Below, one piece after another: positions 23,782 through 35,269 of a DNA stretch of 64,000 nucleotides. Every line of letters begins with the position of its first letter. The first letter of the stretch is position 1. A program made the position numbers and the translations under genes. The stretch is from NCBI GenBank assembly GCA_036346375.1, contig CM070510.1, positions 65,692,376 through 65,756,375 of the forward strand, given 5' to 3'. Under the pieces are notes generated by a model. It was not told the DNA's origin. It searched no databases and saw nothing but the letters and a program-made list of their open reading frames with translations. This DNA comes from Guadua angustifolia. Lineage: Eukaryota > Streptophyta > Magnoliopsida > Poales > Poaceae.

Positions 23782-25830
23782 CATATATGTATGTGTATAT
23801 ATATATGTATGTGTGTGTATATATATATGTATAACATATATGTATATATATGTATGTATATATGTATATATATGTATGTATATATGTATATATGTATATA
23901 TATATATGGTACTGTTCGGATCTCGGTATTACATTAATATAGACAACAATTTTTGTAGTTCACACTTACAGTGTCCAGCATTTCAAAAGAGACAAGTCGA
24001 GGGCATCCTGGTAGTACATGTTGCGTAAGTTATCGAATTCAACCAGGAAGTAACCAGGCTTGTCATGGTGAAAATTCTCCTCTTTGAAAATTCCAGTGAT
24101 CGCCTTCGGCGGTACGTCCTGGTTGGACCGCTCTATGTACGAGATATGCAATCTTTGCATCATTAATGTTAGGGTATCAAACATTGTTTGGGTCACAAAA
24201 GACTTCCCCATCTCGAATTTCAGTCTTTCTACCCTATCTTGTCCGTCGGACTTCACCTTGCCTTTAAATTGGCTGTGCACAACATCATAGTCAGTCCTGG
24301 CCTCGCCTAATCTGGTCGACATGGCTTGCCTCATGTCCTATTTCTTTGTATGAGACACGATAGGTTCTTCACATATCTTTTGCGAAGGGCTGACAATATT
24401 CTCTTGACACTGAGGTGATGGTGATAGCTGCGAAGGATCTATTGCAGGATAGGCCGGCACTTGAAGGTCAAGGACGATGTCTCGCATGCGCCACTGAATG
24501 AATGTGTGGACAGCACTTCCTAGAGTTGTCACGTCATTTACAGGCATTCCAACATCATGTCGGTGAACTGCGGAAGTACCGTGTCTACCTCGACCTTTAT
24601 GTATTCCCGCGCGATTGGGGAGTTGTGCAAAACACTCTCTTCTTGGCACGGATAAGCCATGCCTGTAGCAGCCTGAAGCGATATGTTCATAAGAGGAATG
24701 TTGAGCTGGCACGGTATTGGATGTTGTATATCATCCACGGGATAGTGGGCTAATGCATCTTCTGACAGTGGTGTGGATGCGCAACTGCTGCGATGGTGTG
24801 AGGTGCTGGGGTGAACAATGTTCTCGGCTTCTACATGGCTCATGGCTGCTTGTGCTGGTCTTTGTACTTGTTGTTCTATGGTGCCTTGTAAATCTCGAAG
24901 CATCTCTTGCTTCATTGCTTCTCGTTCATATTCGGCACGCTCTTTTTTTGCTCTTTTCCGACTCCTGTAAGAGTCAGTGTGCTCTGGGAATCCCTTGCTC
25001 CACGGTATCTTAGCCCCAACACCTCGTGCCCAATCAGGGTACTCTTTGGTTCCTAAGGCCACGGTAAGTTCGTCCTTCTCCCTATCTGGAAGGTACCTTG
25101 GGTAGCCTGGATGGACAACTCTTGAACTCTTTGGGAGACTAGTTCATCTTCATTGTTTCTAAAGGACAAGCCCCGTTAGACGTGACAATTGCCCTTGCTA
25201 GCACATAGTGCTTGACTCGGTCTTATAGTTCGAACAAGGGACTTCTGCCAGTTGACTGAATGGCCTCTGCTTCTTGCCTCTCCCATTGAGGAATTTTTCC
25301 CGCATACCCACCCGTGCCTAGTCTGTGGGGATGAATGTTCTTTCTAGAGATTTCATTGTGGTCCTCACTTGACTTCTTTATTGTTTCTTGTAACTTCATC
25401 GCCATAGATTCATCTCAGAACAGTTCCAATTTCGGGTAGTCCACGATGGCCGACCGATTTTTCTTCACATAGTTGCAATTCAACCGGGTCTTAAAGTTCT
25501 TCCATGCCGTACCCATGGTCATCAATGCAACCCGACGCACGAGGCCTTCGGCTTCTTTGGGGAATTCAAAGCTTTGTTTGAGCTTTGTCCAAAGGTCCGC
25601 TTTGGTGGCACGGAGCACTTTATGCCAGTCCTGATAGGTGATTGGCACTTTATCCCTTGTGATATACCCGTAGGTTGACTTGTATCTAACCACTGCTTTT
25701 TGTGGTGCAATAGGGGGGCCCAAAATCTGATACATCGGAGATGGTATATCAGCCTTCAAGCTTTTTGGTTTGCCCTCGGCCATGACGCCTTGCCGGTTCA
25801 ACATCGACGTTAGGTGGGGCCTTGGAGCCG
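23250..25830 (-). pseudogene. CACTA second-ORF remnant (Transposase_24 with Ulp1-like part)
   Basis: Read on the minus strand from 25804 downward, several frames carry parts typical of the plant Ptta/En/Spm accessory protein. These are TMGTAWKNFKTRLNCNYV (about 25450), PHRLGTGGYAGKIPQWE (about 25300), and ALGTKEYPDWARGVG (about 25040) followed by a charged coiled segment (RSRKRAKKERAEYEREA). Next comes FLVEFDNLRNMYYQDALDLSLLKCWTL (two adjoining parts, 24050-23966), which normally precedes a Ulp1/C48-like peptidase. A poor match to that peptidase's end lies at 23590-23400. Frames are broken between these blocks, so no intact protein remains. The catalytic CACTA transposase (TNPD) was not seen. 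Confidence 0.7.
23740..23912. repeat. (ACAT)n/(TATG)n microsatellite
   Basis: About 170 bp of ACATAC, TATATG and TGTATG repeats, inside the CACTA-derived block. Short open frames across it are artefacts of the repeat. Confidence 0.95.
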
Positions 25831-26099
25831 GTGGTAGATGGATCCTCGGCGCGGGCGGCTGGGTTGGGGTTAAGGAAGCTACTCAGGCTAGGCTCAGAGG
25901 TCCCCTCCATATATATTGCACTAGGAATGCATTAACTACGCATGCAAACATTTTTTCGTTATAATTTCTAAATTGAAGCTTGGATTGATTAACGGTTTTC
26001 ACCATTGTGTTAGTCACATTTTTACGAACAAAACAAGACCAAACTCGATATGAATATTATTAATATTATTACTTTTTAATTTTGGTAAAATTATTTTCA

Positions 26100-26560
26100 T
26101 GTAACTATCTCCTGAGTGTCATGTAACTATCAGGTGTAGCCATATAACCATAAGGTGTCAGCCGTAGTGAGTCATTATAACTATTTTGACACGGTCATAT
26201 AACTATCCATCTTGTGTGAAAATAAGACAAAACTCAATGGAAAAAATAACCATCTTCCGGCCATCTAACCATCTTCAGGTCACCGAACCATTTTCCGGTC
26301 ATCTAACCATCTTCCGGCCATCTAACCATCTCTTGACCATCTAACCATATTTCAACTAATCATGTTCGGACCATGTAACCATTGAACAGATGCCATCTAA
26401 TGATCAGAAACATACTATATGACCATTTTCTGTCCATGTAACCATCGGTAATAATTATTTATATTTTTTCCAAAAAAAACTACAAAAAAATGGGCATGTA
26501 ACCGTCTAACACTTGCTATGTAACCATCTAATAGTTGCTACATAACCATTGTTGGGCAGA
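26100..26560. repeat. Degenerate CCATCTAACCATCTTCCGG array
   Basis: The core (26250-26350) has adjacent units of about 19 bp (CCATCTAACCATCTTCCGG with variants). Looser copies of the ATGTAACCAT/CATATAACCAT phrase extend from 26100 to 26560. It lies upstream of the CACTA accessory gene remnant and could be its subterminal array, but the motif is unrelated to the TGTCGGTTT motif at 18.4 kb. Confidence 0.7.
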
Positions 26561-26973
26561 GCTGAGAACGATGGGTGGAGCATGGAGAGGCGGCGACGCC
26601 CGGCAAAGATGTGCGGGGCGACGGCGTCCGGCGGGGCAGTGAAGGTGACGGGGCCGGACGAGGTGCTAGGGATCGAGCGGCAATGGAGGGACACGAGCTG
26701 GTGTGTGCGACACCGGCTTGGAGGTCGCCGCCCGGGCAGTGACAGGCGGCGGGAGGCGTGGTGGCACCGGATCTGGGCGGCGATGTGGTGGAGATGCAGC
26801 CGGCCGTGGACGGGCGGGACAACCGTGACGGGGGTGGATGGATCTAGATCTAAGTTGTTTATATAGGGGTGGATTTGGGATGGGTTGATCCATTTAGGAT
26901 GGGTATAGTTATTCTACACCCAGGTGTAGAATAGGGTATCTATACACACATGCACTCTTATGTAAATGTATGA

Positions 26974-27008
<35 letters not shown>

Positions 27009-27166
27009 ATATATGTATCTCTAAAAATCCATTTTGCTTCTAAGTGCTTTTAGGGTTATTTTTCCTATTTTGTCCTAAATGTTTTGTTAAGAATTCAAAT
27101 TTCTCCTAAACAAGAAAAATTTAGAATTTGCTATTTAGCTATAGTTAACTTTTGAATTTTTAACAT
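26561..27166. other. GC-rich block and microsatellite, unassigned
   Basis: A GC-rich stretch at 26540-26870 is open on both strands with Pro/Arg-biased translations and no domain. A perfect 20-bp palindrome, TTCTACACCCAGGTGTAGAA, lies near 26914-26933, and a (TG)n run at about 26985-27010. No gene is supported. Confidence 0.45.
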
Positions 27167-27462
27167 CTCCATACTAGACCTGTTCATGGGCATTTAAATT
27201 GGCTTTCCTAGCCCTACCAACTAGTGCATCGGGCAGGGCTCAAGCCTTGATCCGGCTTGGGTGGAGCGGCCGGGCGAGAAATCAGCTAAATTACAGGTCC
27301 AGTCGGGCTTTCGTGTTTCGGGCTAGGCTTTTGGGCTTCAGGTTGTGCTCAAGCCCGAGTTTGCGAGCAGATAGTCTGGTTTGCTCGAGTTTGGTCTCGG
27401 GACCTGGTTCAAGCCTAGCTGAAACTTCTGGCCGGCGAGCGTTGATCAGGTCTACTCCATAC
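27167..27462. mobile_element. hAT-type MITE (280 bp)
   Basis: The element 27175-27454 is bounded by an exact 8-bp duplication CTCCATAC (27167-27174 and 27455-27462). The terminal inverted repeats are TAGACCTGTTCA and, from the other strand, TAGACCTGATCA. The interior is GC-rich and non-coding with the repeated word GGGCT/AAGCCC. Duplication length and ends fit the hAT superfamily. Confidence 0.9.
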
Positions 27463-28900
27463 AAACCTTAGAAAAGCGTTTTCACAAAAATGTACAATTT
27501 TGGGTTGTTACAAGCGGGACTCTGCTCGGTGCGTGCCTTCAATACCAAACATCCACAAATAAACCCTAGCGTGCCCACTTAAGGGTTTTCCCATTTTCCT
27601 CACAAATAATTGAGTGCCCCATCGTGCCGATGACCGAGTAGGAAAGTGGCAAGAGGTCACGTTCTACTTTCCCTAATTTTTTTCCAATTTTTTCCGAGGC
27701 CACGAAAACGCTAATTTCTACATAACTTCATACCTAAACGGCCACAAACCTCAGGCTTAAACTTAACTTCCTGCACAATTTTTCCAACGGATATGGACGA
27801 TCAGTGATGAATGTGCTGAAAACAAGGTGGGGCGGCGTTGCACGGGCAAGCGAGGGACACGCGGCAGAAACAGGCTATTTTTGCCATATGGCCCGTTTCC
27901 GTCATGTGGCGCGGCAGAAGCTAGGCTGGGTGGCGAAAGCCACTTTTCCACAGGGCCATGTGGTAGAGGCCATCCTGCGTGGCGAAATGCCTTGCCAAAC
28001 GATAAATTCTGTTTTACAGTAGGTTATTTTATAAATTTCGAATTGAAAGTGATTTATTTAATCAATTTTTCCACGATAGTGCTTGATAGGGTCGGACGCT
28101 GCCACAAAACCAGCGCGGTGACTTCCTCCATTTTCAACAGCGCAATGCTCTACTTTTGCTACGTTGTTACTTTCATGTTTTTTCTCCACCACTTGTTGCT
28201 TTGACTAGATGGAGTGATGCTTTGACTATGGGAAAAAGAGGAGCACTTCACCGAAGGCTCGACTGGCTGGCCAGTCTCCTCCAACTGACCGACATCTCCT
28301 CTGCTTTGCTTTTTTTGAATTCTCCATCCCTCTACTTCTCTCACCTAAAGCTTCTCCCACCATTATCGGGCCCTCGAGGTTCCTCCCTGTTCCTCACCTT
28401 CTCCTCCTCCCCCTCCTACTAGCTCAACCCCAGCTGCACTTGCTCAAATCTGCCCCTTCTCTCTTTCTCCCTATCCTGTTCTCCCTGATTTTCCTCTTGC
28501 CCCCTTCTCTCTCCATGTCCGATCTATCTCCTCCCCCATCTCTCTCTCCGCATGTTGAATCCACCTCCCTGTCTCTCTTTACATGCCCTATCCATCTCCT
28601 CCTCATCTCCTCCCCTCTGCTCAGACATGAAGATGAATCTCTAAATTTGGGCTCTGTTGCGGCACCGAAAGATACATCATCAAAATCACACTGCAACACT
28701 TTTAATGTACATACAAAGCATTTTTAATAAACGTATGAAACATTTTTTTAACTCCTGTGAGACATTTTTATTTGTTTGGATGGTTTTAGTGGTATTTTTT
28801 CTCAAGTGTTGCCGAAAAATGCTTCAGTGCTACATTATTTTTGTCTCACGTGTTGTCGAAAAATGCTTCAATGGTATATTATTTTTTGTCCCACATGCTG
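27463..28900. other. Intergenic, pyrimidine-rich in part
   Basis: No gene recognised. 27830-28010 has repeated GTGGCG/GGCAGA words. 28280-28620 is CT-rich. Near 28790-28890 the phrase GTTG-CGAAAAATGCTTCA is repeated twice about 57 bp apart, just before the palindrome. Confidence 0.45.
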
Positions 28901-29160
28901 GCAGATGACTGAAAATTTATCAGCGAAAGCAAATGACAAGTTTTATTCGAGAGCATATTGTGGCATGCCTCATATAAACAACAGGTAAATATGCATCATC
29001 TGAGAACATTGATGAAAGAGCAGTAGTATCAGGCTTGGGACACTAGGTAAACAGAAAAAACACTAATTACCGGTTAAACTTGATGACAAAGAATTGGAAG
29101 TTTGTAACTGATCAATTCAGGAGATTAGCTGATCACTTGAAAATTTATGACTGATCTAAG

Positions 29161-29673
29161 TCATCCATTACCTTGCAACTTCCTCCTCTTACGACTGGAG
29201 CCCCCAGTATCCTGTATTTCTACGACATCAGTAGCGATTTTCCTTAATTCACTATTGATTTTCTCTGACTCTGCAACTTGACGTTTCATAGTGGTTCGGT
29301 GATCCTCCATCATATCCATGTGAGTCTTCATAACTTGAAGATGACTGTTCATCATCTCAGCTACCTCCTTGCAGTGCTTTTGATGTAAAGCCTCTAATTC
29401 AGCTGCTAAAGTGTCCAACCGGACAACAAGTGAGGGCGGCATGTACTCCAAGGTAGTGTGTCTTTCTGAGCCGTCATTTTCCTCAGGGGGCGAGACCTCT
29501 ACTGCAACATCGGCAGCTTGCTTTCTGTGTTTATGTTGATAATGCTGATGCTCTTTTGCATAATCACGTTCCTTCAGAGATAAAACACCCTTGTCGTCTT
29601 TATTATGATATGCAAAGAAGTTGATGAGCCCTATATTCCCTCCGACTGCAAGGTGGAAACATGTATTTCGCTG
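29161..29673 (-). CDS. Unrecognised coiled-coil exon, open copy
   Basis: Minus-strand terminal exon. It follows a good acceptor (TTTATTTCAG at about 29674-29683) and opens RNTCFHLAVGGNIGLINFF. It then has a charged part (ERDYAKEHQHYQHKHRKQ), a heptad-rich helix (LAAELEALHQKHCKEVAEM through VMKTHMDMMEDHRTT) and a basic end (GGSSRKRRKLQ), with TGA at 29161-29163. I do not recognise the family. The helix and the terminal KRRK suggest a coiled-coil, possibly nuclear protein; this is inference. Upstream exons might be the minus-strand blocks at 31.5-32.1 kb. The inverted copy at 29740-30247 and a third at 42970-43440 are disrupted, so this is the least damaged copy. Confidence 0.55.
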   Translation of the reverse strand, partial: QRNTCFHLAVGGNIGLINFFAYHNKDDKGVLSLKERDYAKEHQHYQHKHRKQAADVAVEVSPPEENDGSERHTTLEYMPPSLVVRLDTLAAELEALHQKHCKEVAEMMNSHLQVMKTHMDMMEDHRTTMKRQVAESEKINSELRKIATDVVEIQDTGGSSRKRRKLQGNG

Positions 29674-29739
29674 AAATAAACAAACACAGAGAATCAAATT
29701 TAATCTGGAGATGGGAAATACAAACATGATGCTCTGTGT

Positions 29740-30247
29740 TTGTTTATTTCAGCGAAATACATGTTTCCACCTTGCAGTCGGAGGGAATACGGGGCTCATC
29801 AACTTCTTTGCATATCATAATAAAGACGACAAGGGTGTTTTATCTCTGAAGGACGTGATTATGCAAAAGAGCATCATCATTATCAACATAAACACAGAAA
29901 GCAAGCTGCGAATGTTGCGATGAGAGTCTACGAGGAAAATGACGGTTCGTAAAGACACACTGGAGTACATACATTCACTTGTTGTCCGGTTGGACACTTT
30001 AGCAGCTGAATCAGAGGCTTTACATCAAAAGCACTGCAAGGAGGTAGCTGAGATGATGAACAGTCATCTTCAAGTTATGAAGACTCACATGGATATGATG
30101 GAGGATCACCGAACCACTTTGAAACGTCAAGTTGCAGAGTCAGAGAAAATCAATAGTGAATTAAGGAAAATTGCTGCTGATGCCGTAGAAATATAGGATA
30201 CTGGAGGCTCCAGTCGTAAGAGGAGGAAGTTGCAAGGTAATGGATGA
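29740..30247 (+). pseudogene. Inverted copy of the coiled-coil exon
   Basis: This lies in the right arm of the palindrome. It shares most of the sequence of the minus-strand copy, but a base loss near 29850 (LSLKDVIM in place of LSLKERDYA) shifts the frame. A stop (TAG) at about 30194-30196 replaces the CAG of EIQD. The segment from 29939 (RLDTLAAESEALHQKH) is open again. Confidence 0.8.
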
Positions 30248-30844
30248 CTTAGATCAGTCATAAATTTTCAAGTGATAAGCTAATCTCCTGAATTGATCGG
30301 TTACAAACTTTCAATTCTTTGTCATCAAGTTTAACCGGTAATTAGTGTATTTTTTGTTTACCTAGTGTCCCAAGCCTGATACTACTGCTCTTTCATCAAT
30401 GTTCTCAGATGATGCATATTTACCTGTTGTTTATATGAGGCATGCCACAATATGCTCCTGTATAAAACTTGTAATTTGCTTTCGCTGATAAATTTTCAGT
30501 CATCTGGCAGCTAATGATGAGTATTCCAGCCCAAACGAAACTCCATATGCATGTCGCCTCAGCCATCCAAACTGCCGTTCAAAAGTTCCAGACCAGCACA
30601 TCATCCTCCCTTTGTGACTTCATCCATAACTGCATTAAAAAAACCATTAAATCATGGTAACACTTACAACAAGTTTTCTGTGGTAGACAAAAATTCAAGG
30701 GCAATCAGGATATCGTAAGACCTTGCACAATGGGTCTGAGAGATAATAACAGCAACATGTATTAAACAGTCCAATATTTTGCGAAAAAGCACACCTGTAA
30801 TTCAACGTTTATGTGGTCAACAAAAAAACAGAGAATGCTACATG

Positions 30845-31066
30845 GTACTCCCTCCATATCACAAAATGTCCACATTTTGAACATTGACACGATCTTCGAA
30901 AAGGAACTTTGACCACTAGATATCATTGCAATTTATTACAAAATCCATAAAAGGTATGATTTTCATGTTTCTGATCCAAGTAGTTCAAAAGATTTGCAAA
31001 GGTAAAGTTTTAGAACTTTGACTTAGGACAAATCTAAAACAATGACTTTTTGTGATACAACAACAA
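30845..31066. mobile_element. Stowaway-like MITE, poorly preserved
   Basis: The left end reads TACTCCCTCCATATCACAAA, the usual start of Stowaway/mariner MITEs after a TA target. The right end (TTTTTGTGATAC, about 31045-31057) is complementary to part of it but lacks the GGAGGGAG terminus. Length of about 220 bp fits the group. Confidence 0.55.
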
Positions 31067-31499
31067 TTATAAAACGTGCAAGGCACTAGTTGTGTTCATA
31101 CAAAAGGGCTGCAGAAGGCCAAATCTTGTTGATAAATAGCATTTCATGACTGCATATACCACCCTCATTTCAAAACATAAAGCCCTACAAGATGCAGAGA
31201 AAAAAAGAATCAACATCCATGACATTCAAATCCTCTTTTCCACTAACCTTGGTCATTTAGCGCAAACTTCTTCGTCTTTTCTTAGTAGTTCCTCTTCCCA
31301 TTCTTCTTGGTGATTGTCAAGTTCTGTTTAAATTAAAAACCAATGCTTGTTAGTGAGTACTTCGACATGACCCAGACAACCAATGATGCATTTCTCTTGA
31401 AAGTTTCTACCCGTCATTTGGCTCTTACCGTTTTTCTTTCTCTTCTTCCTTTTCCTCTTCTCCATGCTTTTCCTGAATTTCTCAGAAGTGTCTCCCCTG

Positions 31500-32065
31500 G
31501 TGTAGTAGAGCACAATGAAATATCACAACGAGTCTCACCAAGGGAAACAAAGTAGCATCAGCTGTTACATGTAGTAGAAATAAAGCAGCATGACTAGTTA
31601 CTGACAAAGCAGCAATAGAAGATAAAGAATCTTGCAGTATGCGGTCCATAATTCGTAACATTTTAGCCCGAATATCATACAACTCTGTGATCTCATGCGG
31701 TACATATAGATCGTCATCATCGATAAGCGCATTCTCTTTCCTCATCCACTCACACATCATCTTGGCCTCCTTTGAGATACCCTTGAAGCCATTGTTTTGC
31801 AGTTAGTGCCAATAAATTGTAAACAGAGAATAGAAGAATGAATTCTAAAAAGTAAGCCACAGTTTGCTTTGGCAAAGGGAGGCACATACCACCATTGCAG
31901 CGGCGGCGGCAAAAGATTCACAACCTTTGCAATTCATAAGACTTAAGGCGCATACCCGGATACTATCGCTCGTTTTGATGGCACGGCCAGTGCCCTTGGC
32001 AGGATGCCGCAGCAACTCACACATCAAGTCAGCCTCCTTGGCGATACACTTCAAACCATCGTTTT
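31500..32065 (-). pseudogene. Two related minus-strand exon-like blocks
   Basis: Block A (31890 to about 32063) contains NDGLKCIAKEADLMCELL and ends IRVCALSLMNCKGCESFA with a good donor (GGTG|GTATGT). Block B (about 31560-31795) contains the related NNGFKGISKEAKMMCEWM and continues RKENALIDDDDLYVPHEI, ELYDIRAKMLRIMDRILQD. The two start regions are similar enough to suggest an internal duplication. The acceptor sites are not convincing. I do not recognise the family. They may belong to the same minus-strand gene as the coiled-coil exon at 29.2-29.7 kb. Confidence 0.4.
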
Positions 32066-32289
32066 GCAATTGCACAATGTTCATTAAAAATGAAGCAAGA
32101 ACAGAACCGCAGATGGCCTTGCTAATTGACCCAAAAATTAACTGAAAGCGTGTGTGCAGAGTTGTATAGAGCAAACCAAAGCTATCCACAAGTATAGAAA
32201 GTGAAGCAAGACCTTCATCCTCAGAATTGGACCAGTGGATTCATGCAGGGAACCCACAAGGCCACGATTAGTCCCAGACAATTACCCCC

Positions 32290-34390
32290 AGGCAGTTTAG
32301 TGAATATGTGTGTCAATGTTAATTAGACTTTTTGTCAAGCGCAACAAATGTGATTTTGCCAAGCGCAATATTACTTACCTAGGCCATATTATATCGCATG
32401 CGAGGGTGGCTCATTGACCTGCTAAGACTCGAGCGATGCTCTCTTGGCATGCCACAATGTGGTGAACTTGGGTTTTCTTGGTCTTCCTGGGTATTACAGG
32501 AAATTTGTGCGTAATTATGGCATTCTTGCTCGCCCTCTCACTAACCTTCTCAAGAAGAAAGTATTTCACTGGGATCTTGCTGCCACCAGCGCTTTTGAAC
32601 AACTCAAGCATGCTATGAGTCAGACCCCAGTATTGGCGATGCCGGATTTTCATCAACCATTTGTTGTCGAGACAGATGCCTGTGACATCGGTATTGGCGT
32701 GGCTCATGCAACATGATCATCCCATTGCATTTTTAAGCAAAGCCTTGAGTCCTCAACACCAAAACGTCCATCTATGAAAAGGAATTTCTTGCGGTCATCA
32801 TGGCGGTGGATAGATGGCGTCCTATTTGCGAGGCGGAATTTGTCATTAATACAAACCATCGTGATCGTGTTATTGCAGAACAGCATTGATCTCGATTCTG
32901 AGTATAAGCAATGACCAAGTTGATGGGGCTTCAATTTAAGATCCGTTTAAGAAGGAGCACTCAATCGGTGGTGATGCTCTTTCGAGTGGGACATGTCATG
33001 GCAATGCAAGCGATGTCGGTAGTGCAACTTGTGCGGATTCGGAGGTATTGAATTAGTATACTCTTGACTCATAAGCTCAACAACTCTTAGCCGAACTAGC
33101 GATACCACGTCCCAATGATTCGGGTTTTCGATTGCATCAAGAATCATCAAGCAGCATGGGCGCATCGGGTGGGTGCTAATTCGCCCTCAAGCGAAGATTA
33201 TCAAAGCATTCCATGATAGCGTTGGCGGCCGTGCAGAGTGTCGCCACATATCGGCGTGTTAAAAAGCTGTTTATGCGGGTGGTCTCAAAAGCGATGTGCG
33301 GAATGTGATCACTCGATGTGCCATTTGTCAACAAGCAAAGCATGAACATACCGCTCCTGGGCTCCTTCAACCTTTACGTGCGGAAGGGGCTTGGTTAGAC
33401 CTCACGATGGATTTTGTGGAGGGATTGCCGTCTTGGAAGGATACAATACTATTACGGTAATTGTTGATCGTTTCTCAAAATATGCCCATTTTGTTCCTCT
33501 CAAACATCCTTTTCTTGCCCTCAAGTCGCGGGTTTTCTTGGAGAATGTCGTCAAACTTCATGGTATGCCCCGCTCCATTGTCTCCGTCGCGATAAAATTT
33601 TTACTAGTTTGTTTTGGAAGACATTGTTCTCGCGATGGATGTTAAAATTGAACTGACACGGCGTATCACCTGGTGATGGGCGAGTGAGCAGGTGAACCAA
33701 TGTTTGAAATGTACCTCCATTGCGATGCATTCTTCTCGGCTAAATGGCGGAATTTTGGTACAACTCTGTTATCATACCTCTCCTTGCTCTCCTTTTAAAG
33801 CCTATAGCCAGACCCTCGCTATGGCCCCATGTTAGCAGTTCCTGCTGATGTTAATCCTCCGGTCACAGAGCTGTTGGCGGAAAGGAATGCTCATACTACC
33901 TGTTGAAACACCATTTGCATGTGGCTCGAAATAGAATTAAGCTCCAAGGTCGATAAGAAGAGGATCGTCGCAGTTTCAAGTGGGAGACAAGTCTATCTTA
34001 AGCTTCAACCTTATGCTCAATCTTGTGGTCAACAGTCCCTTTCCCAAGTTGGCATTCAAGTTCTTGAGCCTTATCGTGTGTTGGAGAAGATCGGTCTGTG
34101 CTTATAAATTGAACTACCTAGTGGGAGCGATCCATTCGTGTTCCATGTGTGCAATTGAAAGCTTGGGTTCAGATTTTACTCCTATTTTCCATACACCTCC
34201 GATTGCAGTTTGACTTTGGAGCTCGACAGGAGCTCATCTTGGATCGTCGTCTTGTAAAGAAAGGCAATTCTTCCATTACTCGGTGTTGATCAAGTGGACG
34301 GCATCCTGCGAAATGGCGACATGGGAGGACTACATCGTGGTTAAGCACCGGTTTCAATGCTTGCTTGGGGTCAAGCGGTTTCTTTGGAGG
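32290..34390 (+). pseudogene. Ty3/gypsy polyprotein remnant
   Basis: Parts in normal order but different frames: the end of reverse transcriptase (CDFAKRNITYLGHIIS), the RT connection and RNase H start (LPGYYRKFVRNYGILARPLT at about 32480, then QPFVVETDACDIGIGV), integrase zinc finger (CAICQQAKHEH, about 33330) and core (WLDLTMDFVEGLP, ITVIVDRFSKYAHFVPLKHP). The integrase C-terminus follows (VYLKLQPYAQS, VLEPYRVLEKIG; LIKWTASCEMATWEDY at about 34290). Many frameshifts and stops. No LTR, primer site or polypurine tract was found around it. Confidence 0.88.
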
Positions 34391-34394
34391 GTTG

Positions 34395-35150
34395 AGGGCC
34401 CGAGTGATCCGAGTGTGAGTACCTATTGCGGATTGGGAATGGTATCGAGGAGACTAATGAGGATGGTGCGTCGGCTTCCGACGAATCGTGTTCCATATCT
34501 GAAATGCACGACATCGATAAACTTATCTGAGTGTTTTTCCTATCTTTGAATGACAACCTATCGGATGCCAACTATATCACATCTCGAGCCATCCTATCGA
34601 CGTGAGCAGAGTACATTGATACGATCAATATGAAGATGATTGACATGTTTCATGGGGAGGAGATGGTGTACCATAACCGATTCTGCGAGGATGATCCCAT
34701 AGCTACTACCTCCAATTCCTAAACACCACGACCCTAACGGTCTACCTCCGATATACTCAAGCTTAAGATTAAGCTCCGTGATCTTGTTGCGGAACATTGA
34801 CCCGCAAATGGACTATACAGCGGGCCGAGACTTGTAGTCCGGGCATTCCAAAAGAATACTATAGGCGTCGAGATTGTGCTTGCGACCTGCTTGGGAAGAG
34901 GTGTTTCTACCTCGAATACCTCTATGTCCCTCGATGACGAGATGTTCCCATTTAGGTTCAAGAAAGCGGTTCCTGTCGGGCTCGACCGAATGACAATCAA
35001 CAAGGCGCAAGGGACCATTCGAATTCGGTGTTTACCTCCCTGAGCAGGTTTTCTCTCATGGGCAATTGTATGTTGCACTATCTAGAGCCACCGCTAGAAG
35101 TAATATCAAGATACTTGCGCAAATAAAGAGAAGGATAAGTTGAAAATCTA
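34395..35150 (+). pseudogene. Helitron helicase C-terminal remnant
   Basis: Read in shifting frames, this matches the end of the Pif1-like helicase domain of plant Helitrons: GNGIEETNEDGASASDES, NLSDANYITSRAILST, INMKMIDMFHGEEMVYHN, VVRAFQKNTIGVEIVL, DRMTINKAQG, then FLSWAIV near the end. TINKAQG corresponds to the conserved helicase motif (TINKSQGQT). It joins the gypsy remnant directly near 34390. The Rep endonuclease domain is absent from the window. Confidence 0.85.
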
Positions 35151-35269
35151 ATAAAACTCACGGAAACCTCACAAAAACATTGTCTACAAAAAGTACTCAC
35201 ATCATAGACAAGGTTTTAAGATCTTCGGAATGTATACCAAGAATATCATCTCTCGTATGTTGTGTCGAG

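Larger units (their letters stand above)
28901..30511. repeat. Near-perfect palindrome, arms about 790 bp
   Basis: Left arm 28901-29691 and right arm 29732-30511 are reverse complements with few differences, around a 40-bp spacer (29692-29731). Outer ends read CAGATGACTGAAAATTTATC at the left and GATAAATTTTCAGTCATCTG at the right. Inner ends read CAAACACAGAG and CTCTGTGTTTG. Each arm carries a copy of the same coiled-coil exon. No terminal motif or flanking duplication of a known transposon was found at the outer edges. Confidence 0.92.

Noticed and set aside
23813..24028. Tyr/Ile/Cys-rich open frame
   Set aside because: Translation of the TATG/ACAT microsatellite.
26161..26170. GTAGTG as a CACTA terminus
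   Set aside because: No TGTCGGTTT-type subterminal repeats lie next to it, so the hexamer is probably chance.
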